Below, piece after piece: positions 58,213 to 64,000 of a DNA stretch of 64,000 bases. Each line of letters begins with the position of its first letter. Within the stretch, counting starts at the first letter, position 1. The DNA comes from Apodemus sylvaticus (lineage: Eukaryota; Chordata; Mammalia; Rodentia; Muridae). The stretch is from contig NC_067480.1 of assembly GCF_947179515.1 (NCBI RefSeq), forward strand, positions 12,784,201 to 12,848,200. Reading direction: 5' to 3'. A model generated the notes under the pieces. The model ran no database searches, was not told the DNA's origin, and worked only from the letters and a program-made list of their open reading frames with translations. The translations under genes were made by a program, and so were the position numbers.

Positions 58213-58602
58213 GTTCTAGTCATGGTTTCTATCCCTGAACAAATATGATCAAGAAGCAAGTTGGGGAGGAAAGGGTTTATTCAGCTCACATTTCTACATG
58301 GCTGTTTATCACCAAAGGAAGTCAGGACTGGAATTCAAGCAGGTCAGGAAGCAGGAGCTGATGCAGAGGCCATGGAGAGATGTTTCTTACTGGCTTGCTT
58401 CCCCTGGCTTGCTTAGCTTGCTTTCTTATAGAACCCAAGACTACCAGCCCAGGGGTGGTACCACCCAAAATGGGCCCTCCCCACTTGATCACTAATTGAG
58501 AAAATGCCTTATGGTTAGATCTAATAGAGCTTCTCTAATAGAGAAGCTTCTTTCTCTGTTATAATTCCATCTGTGTCAAGTTGACACCGAAAACAAGCAG
58601 TA
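58213..58602 (+). mobile_element. URR1-like hAT element
   Basis: Closely parallels 24947-25345: 'aggaaagggtttattcagctcacatttctacatggctg', 'gaagtcaggactggaattcaagcaggtcagg', 'cttgatcactaattgagaaaatgcc' and 'gtgtcaagttgacaccgaaaacaagc'. Confidence 0.87.
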
Positions 58603-59094
58603 CAAAGAGATACTTAACAAAATCACAGATCAGTAAAATATCAATGTAATAGACAAGCTGTGGAGAAAGTATACTGGAAAGACAAATAGTAAGTACACCA
58701 AAGGGATTCAAAAAGGGGGTGGGGGGGGGTCCTGTATGTAAGACAATAACAAAACAAGTAAGAAGACAAGAATACATTCTGAAACATGTAGGAGAAAGCT
58801 TCAAAATTGTAAAAGCACAGAGACATTTAAATTAAGATGAAAAAGGCAGAAGACTAGAAAAGAAGTAATGATATATGATTTCCAAAATAAAGAGAAATAA
58901 TGTAATTTGTCTTATAATTCTTGCATCTGCATATTGAAGAGGTTCCCAAAGTATTAGTAAGGTTATATAAACACAGTTATTTTTTATTTAACTTTCTATA
59001 GATTCAGACTTTTAAATAGTAATAACTCATTTTTTGTAAGACTCTGCACATAATTTCAATTTTTCAAAGCAAGTATAAGAATTAAACATTCTAC
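58603..59094. other. No recognised feature; G run
   Basis: AT-rich, with an interrupted G tract at about 58714-58728. Nothing else supported. Confidence 0.5.
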
Positions 59095-59828
59095 AAACAA
59101 ATGAGGAATGTTCCTCTTTCTCCATATCCTTGCCAGCATCTGTTGTCACCTGAGTTTTTGTTCATAGCCATTCTGAAGAGTATGAGGAGGAATCTCAGGG
59201 TTGTTTTGATTTGCATTTTCCAGGTAACTAAGGATGTTGAACATTTCCTTAGGTGCTTCTCAGCCATACAATATTCCTCAGGTGAAAATTCAGTGTTTAA
59301 CTCTGTACCCTATTTTTTAACAGGGTTATTTGATTCTCTGGAGTCTAACTTCTTGAGTTCTTTGTGTATAATGGATATTAGCCCTCTATCAGATGTAGGA
59401 TTGGTGAAGATCTTTTCCAAATCTGTTGGTTGCCACTTTGTCCTATTGACAGTGTCCTTTGTCTAACAGAAACTTTGTGATTTTATGAGGTCAGATTTGT
59501 CTATTGTTGATCTTAGAGCAATAAGCCATTGATGTTCTCTTCAGAAAAATTTCCCCTTTGCCCATGTGTTCACGGCTCTTCCCCACTTTCTTTTATATTA
59601 GTTTCAGTGTATCTGGTTTTATTTTGGGGGTCCTTGATCCACTTGGACTTGAGCTTTGTACAGGGAGGTAAGAATGGATCAATTTCCCTGTCTCAGAAAA
59701 AAAAAAATGGATCAATTTGCATTCTTCTACATGTTGACTACCAGTTGATCCAGCACCATTTGTTGAAAATGCTATCTTTTTTCCACTGAATGGTTTTAGC
59801 TCCTCTGTCAAAGATCAAGTGACCATAG
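59095..59828 (-). mobile_element. L1 ORF2 segment, inverted part of a twin-primed insertion
   Basis: Reverse ORF2: 'tcctctttctccatatccttgcc', 'gtttaactctgtaccc', 'tatcagatgtaggattggtgaagatcttttcc' and 'gatccagcaccatttgttgaaaatgc'. The open frame at 59101-59466 is antisense to ORF2. A 21-bp SINE-tail insertion sits at 59686-59706. Confidence 0.9.
59674..59718 (-). mobile_element. Ultra-short B1-tail insertion with 12-bp TSD
   Basis: atggatcaattt occurs at 59674-59685 and again at 59707-59718. Between the copies is only 'ccctgtctcag' plus an A-run, the extreme 3' end of a B1 on the + strand. The strand given is that of the L1 host. Confidence 0.8.
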
Positions 59829-60168
59829 GGGGTCACCAAATACAGACATTATTGTGAATGTCAAGAAGTGCATGCTGACAGGAGCCTGTTATAGCTGAGA
59901 GGCTCTGCCAGAGCCTGACAAATACAGAGGTGGATACTCACAGCCAACCATTGGACTGAGCACTGGGTCCACAGTGGAGGAGTTAGAGAAAGGACTGAAA
60001 GAGCTGAAGGAGTTATAGCCCCATAAGAGGAACAACAATATCAACCAAGCAGACCCCCCAGAGCTCCCAGGAACTAAGCCACCAACCAAGGAGTATACAT
60101 GGAGGGACCCATGGCTCCTGCCACATATGTAGCAGAGGATGGCCTTCTCGGACATCAATGCAAGAAGA
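59829..60168 (+). mobile_element. L1 3' UTR, forward part of the twin-primed insertion, tail missing
   Basis: 'gtcaccaaatacagacattattgtgaatg', 'gcagaccccccagagctcccaggaactaagccacc', ending at 'catcaatgcaagaagagcc'. The rest of the 3' UTR and the A-tail are absent. Confidence 0.9.
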
Positions 60169-60244
60169 GCCATGTGACTTCCTTTAACCAGAGAAATATA
60201 AATTCAAGTCAGAAGAGTCACACCTGTGCAGATATTTTTAATTG

Positions 60245-60585
60245 TTTTTTTATTGGTTAATTTATTTATTTACATTTCAAATGTTGTCCCCCTTCCTGCT
60301 TTCCCATCTACAGATCCCCCATCCCATACCCCCTCCTTTTGCCTATATGAGAGTGCTCCTTCTCCGACTCACCCACTCATGCCTAACCCCTCTATCATCC
60401 CCCTACAGTGTGGCATTGAGCCTCCATAGGACCAAGGGTGTCCCTTCCCATTGATACCAGACAATCCTATCCTCTAGTGCATATGTATTTGGAGCCCTGG
60501 ATCCCACTATGTGTACTCTGGTTGGTGGTTTATTTCCTGGGAACTCCTGGGAATACAGTTAATTGATGTTGTTGTTTTGCAGAAG
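60245..60585 (-). mobile_element. L1 3'-UTR fragment (reverse strand)
   Basis: 'ttatttatttacatttcaaatgttgtccccc', 'gcattgagcctccataggaccaagg', 'gtgtactctggttggtggttta' and 'attgatgttgttgttttgc'. It lies about 75 bp from the previous L1 tail, in opposite orientation. Confidence 0.9.
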
Positions 60586-61420
60586 ATTTTAAATCCAGAG
60601 AATAACCTGAAATCCATCCTTTCCTGAGTGATAGTTGTTCTAGTACACTGGGTTGGATTAGAGCTTCCATTAGTTTGAGTCTTTTTGTTAAGCAAAGCCT
60701 TGGAGGACCAGCATATAGTCTGGTGTATAGTGCTCTGAGTGTGTAAACATAAAGCAGTATTACATATTGTTTTGGAGAGTTGTTTGGGTTAAAAAAAATC
60801 ATGGTCTAACAATCCTAGCAATAGTTCAAGAAGCATGATCTAGACAACTCTGGTGGCAAGTACAATGGTAATCAGAAATAATAGGAAACTAATAACTTCA
60901 AATTACAGGAAAGTTAATCTTTCCCTAATAATTAATTATAAGGTAAAACGTTTAACACAGGAACAAACCCCTGGATAAGACAGTGATATAATGGGATTCT
61001 ATATAAGATACATATACCATGAAGTTCTATTAGATGTCAGAATTTCTTTATCTTTATAATATATTCAGCACAAGATTAAAAACCTTGACAGAATTTTATA
61101 ACATGCAGTGAAATTATATTATTATGCAGCATTTTAAAGGATAAAAACTGAATCTTAAAAAAACGCTATATTATATAACTTTGGTAGCTGATATTCTCAT
61201 ATAATCAACAGTAAATAAAAAAATAAGCACATATGCATCTTTGTCTTAACAGCTCCTTATGCATATATGTGCTGACAGTGAGTATAGGGGTTCTCTACTA
61301 TATACTATTTAACAACTCCTTTCTAATTATTTAAACATATAGTAGTTTAGCATACTCCCATATAATATAACATAACTTTTCAAACCTTTGCAGAACAGTG
61401 ATTGCATACAATGTACAGAT
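60586..61420. other. No recognised feature
   Basis: AT-rich. Nothing supported. Confidence 0.45.
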
Positions 61421-62558
61421 GGTGGTTTGAATAAAAAAAAAATGCCTCCCATAGGCACATAGAGAGTGGCATGCTAGGAAGTGTGGCCTTGTTGGCATTA
61501 GGGTGGCTCTGTTGGAAGAGGTGTTTGACTAAGTCTTAGAAGCTCAAGCCTGTTCACTTCCTGCTGCATTCAGATACAAATGCAGAGCACTCAGCTATTT
61601 CTCCAACACTAGGTCTGCTTGCAAGCTACTCCCCTTCCCACCATGATGGTTTAGACTTGGAGGAATGTAGTCTTGGGGACTAAGGTTTAAGAAAACAGTG
61701 GAATACTTTAAGTACTACTAAACTGGCCATACTAATAAGAACGTGGAAAACAATGATGCTGAGTGTCATTTGAATTTTGGGGACATGGCTCAAGAGGTGT
61801 CAGAAGATCAGAATTTTAGTATGTGGCCTGGAGACTGGTCTTGTAATGTTTCAGCAAAGAATATGGCTTAATTTTGTTCTTGTCAAAAAAAATCTTTCTG
61901 GGGCTAAATTGGAGAGTTATTTTTTTGGGTTTTTTTGTTTTGTTGTTTTGTTTTTTGTTGGATTAATTACATTGGCTGAGGAAATTTTAAAAGAGCCTAG
62001 AATGGGCTCTGTCATATGGTTATTAGTGTTCTCTCCTATGAAGATCTATAATGAAAAGGAGCAAGTTGAGCAAGGGAAAATACAAAACTTAGAGTTCCAG
62101 GAGAAAGGAGGGACCAGGAAGTGGAATGAAGCCAGGACCTGTATTGAATGAGATAGACAGATTAAAGAAAAGCCTGCTGTTAGATAGAATAAAGGGAGTA
62201 GTGACCTCAGGTCAAGATCCACATCCCCCAGTTAACTTTCCAAATTGTGAAAAGGAATTTAAGAAAAGCTTAGGGTTGGGTGCAGTGTTGTGTGTCATCA
62301 GTCCAGAGGTAGAGGTAGACCGATCTCAGGGTTTGAGGCCAGCTTGATCTATAGACCCAGTTCCAATATAGCCAAGTTTAGGCAGTGAAGGAAATTATCA
62401 AAAAAAGAAAGCTGTTGAATATGTAATTGAACAAGGGGGTCATGCTCCAGCCACCACAAGCAGCAGAATGTGGAAAAAAAAAAAAAAACGACCCAAATAA
62501 ATGCTTTCCTTTGTACGATTTACCTTGGTCATTGTGTTGCTTCATAGCAACGGAAATC
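61421..62558 (+). mobile_element. RMER1-like composite rodent repeat
   Basis: It starts 'ggtggtttgaat' and continues 'gaagtgtggccttgttggc', 'ccaccatgatggtttagac', a central 'ttggattaattacattggctgagg' and 'gaagtggaatgaagcc', then a B1-like block and a terminal 'cccaaataaatgctttcc...cattgtgttgcttcatagcaac'. Frames at 61777-62151 and 62126-62347 fall inside and are incidental. The name is from memory. Confidence 0.6.
62275..62391 (+). mobile_element. B1-like block within the composite repeat
   Basis: 'ttgggtgcagtgttgtgtgtcatcagtccagagg', 'ccgatctcagggtttgaggccagc' and 'cccagttccaatatagccaag' follow B1 order with old divergence. Confidence 0.65.
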
Positions 62559-62568
62559 ATATATATTC

Positions 62569-62583
62569 AGAAAGAGGAGAGAG

Positions 62584-62665
<82 letters not shown>
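62569..62665. repeat. (GA)n microsatellite
   Basis: Interrupted GA units, then two long pure GA runs separated by 'gagg'. It directly follows the RMER1-like element. Confidence 0.95.
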
Positions 62666-62669
<4 letters not shown>

Positions 62670-63065
62670 TAAGTTCTCTCAAATGCTTAGTTTTTTCCTG
62701 AAAGTAAATTGTTGGTTATAGAGTGCATGTATATACTTTGTTACATGATGCCAAGATATTTAAAACATTCTGCCAACTGCACACTCAAGCTTAGATTCTG
62801 AGACTTTTCATTATTCCATGTATTTAGCAAAAAAAATTAAGAATTTTATAGATTTGGCACACTTTGATTATACTTTATATCTGTAAATTTATTCAACTTT
62901 GAAAATATTTGAAAATATCATATCAATCATTTTAATTTCTGTTCTCTTTATTCTACCTATTCTTTTTTGAGATTAAAATGTAATATAAAAAATTATTTCT
63001 TACATTTACCTACTCCAAACCTCTCAAATACCCCTCCTGATACTTCTTCAAATTCATGGTGGCTG
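62666..63065. other. No recognised feature
   Basis: AT-rich. Nothing supported. Confidence 0.45.
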
Positions 63066-63460
63066 TTATTTACTCATACATATGTATATACGTATGTGTA
63101 TATGTATGTGTGTATATGTATATGCATATACATGTATACATACTTATACATACTACACAATCTTATACTATTACATATATATGTATAGAATGTTATACAT
63201 ACTGTATACATATACACTTCTTAATAATGTTACTCCCTATGGTTCTATGGGAGCCATTTTTACTCAAACACCACAATCTGCTCACTGTACCCTGTGGGAT
63301 TATAGCTATATCATAATGCAAAATGCATTTAGTCCAACTTCAAAAGTTCCCATCCTTATTCCTATATAATATATATATTATATATATATATGAGTAGTAT
63401 ATATATGTACTCATGTACACACACATATATGTACATATGTACATGTGTATGTTCTTGATT
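63066..63460. repeat. TA/TG/CATA-rich tracts
   Basis: Alternating purine-pyrimidine at 63075-63215 and 63362-63452, separated by ordinary sequence (63216-63361). Both parts contain palindromic TATA/CATATG units. Confidence 0.85.
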
Positions 63461-64000
63461 TTTAGTTGTCCTTTAGAACTGACTTATAATATTTTTTATT
63501 TTAATTTTATTTTATCCAGTAAATATCTTTGTTTCAGATTTTAAATTTTACATATTATTGTTTAGACAATTTTGTTATAATTATATTTCTTCCTATTTTA
63601 TATGCATTAGTGTATAGTATAACTGGCTGAACAGAAAAGTGGAAGGAGAAATAAAAGAAGAGTTTAGTTTAAGTTGGAAAAGGATAGGGAGAGAAGGAGG
63701 CTCATTTGATTGCATGTCTATTAAAAATTTGAAAAAAAAAGATGTATAACAATTAATACCTTTCTTGGGTGGGTAATCTTAATTTTAGAGTTACATAATA
63801 GTAAATGAAAGTTCAACAGCAAGTATGAGATTCATCTTTACAATTGTTAGTTGGGGAGGCTCTAGACTCTCCCAAGCCAATATTCTCTATTGTCATTGCT
63901 TGTGGTTACCTCCAATAATTGGGTGGAAACCCCAGGATGACATTATATGTGTTAGAGAAATCAGACTAGAACTTGGTTGACTATTTACTTCCAGAAAACT
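63461..64000. other. Unrecognised; weak L1-tail resemblance
   Basis: 63620-63745 ('aaaaggatagggagagaaggaggctcatttgattgcatgtct', then an A-run) resembles an old L1 3' tail. The remainder is unrecognised. Confidence 0.35.

Noticed and set aside
61777..62347. Two overlapping frames (124 and 73 codons) as a candidate gene
   Set aside because: They fall inside an RMER1-like composite repeat and a B1-like block.
1..64000. Novel gene system, operon, CRISPR array or phage-type cluster
   Set aside because: The window is mammalian repeat-rich DNA. No direct-repeat/spacer array, no operon-like gene packing and no non-L1 protein family could be recognised.

Overview
The window looks like mouse-type (Mus) nuclear DNA from an AT-rich, gene-poor interval, either intergenic or deep intronic. 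The evidence is the repeat content. There are B1 SINEs with the mouse-style 'ttctgagttcgagg' core, a B2 SINE with an intact Pol III-type head, and B3/B4-class SINEs. There are many L1 pieces whose 3' UTRs end in the mouse 'tttgaaatgtaaataaa' and 'atatatcgaataaaa' signatures, and rodent hAT-like short elements (URR1/RMER classes). Long CA/TG, GA and GGAA arrays are also present. I saw no BC1/ID-type elements, which a rat window of this size would be expected to carry. I recognise no host protein-coding gene, tRNA, rRNA, CRISPR array or bacterial feature. Every long open frame that I can identify is a piece of an L1 ORF or a microsatellite read-through. Family names come from memory of consensus features and have not been searched.

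Layout. 0-9 kb: mostly unrecognised AT-rich DNA, with a 5'-truncated L1 (2183-4314) inserted into a URR1-like element with a 16-bp target-site duplication (TSD), a TA/CA satellite-like tract (4540-4995), an old reverse-strand L1 and a hAT-like element. 9-20 kb: a twin-primed (internally inverted) L1, a URR1-like copy, B1/B3/B4 remnants, CA/TG arrays and long unrecognised stretches. 20-28 kb: a GA array, an old reverse L1 split by a B3 SINE with a roughly 375-bp CA/CATA tail, another URR1-like copy, and a B1 with TSD. 28.2-34.8 kb: a near full-length, decayed L1 with about 165-bp 5' monomers, a 12-bp TSD and a B1 inside ORF1. 35.2-38.2 kb: an older Lx-type L1 on the reverse strand, with a forward-strand L1 tail nested in it. 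38-43 kb: mostly unrecognised, with an orphan L1 ORF1 fragment beside a hAT-like element. 43.2-50.4 kb: a 7.2-kb mosaic L1 bounded by a single 13-bp TSD. 51-55 kb: a pile-up of L1 3' ends in both orientations, hAT-like elements and a B2. 55-64 kb: unrecognised DNA, a URR1-like copy, a second inverted L1 carrying a 21-bp B1-tail insertion, an RMER1-like composite repeat, and GA and TA/CA arrays.

Nothing here works as a cellular pathway. What the window records is repeated LINE-1 retrotransposition and L1-driven SINE mobilisation, with all autonomous copies inactivated by stops, frameshifts, truncation or insertions. The most unusual object is the mosaic L1 at 43227-50427. It carries a second 1.1-kb ORF2 segment between two 5'-UTR units, and that segment itself contains an 87-bp piece copied from elsewhere in ORF2. 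I found no evidence of a new gene system.
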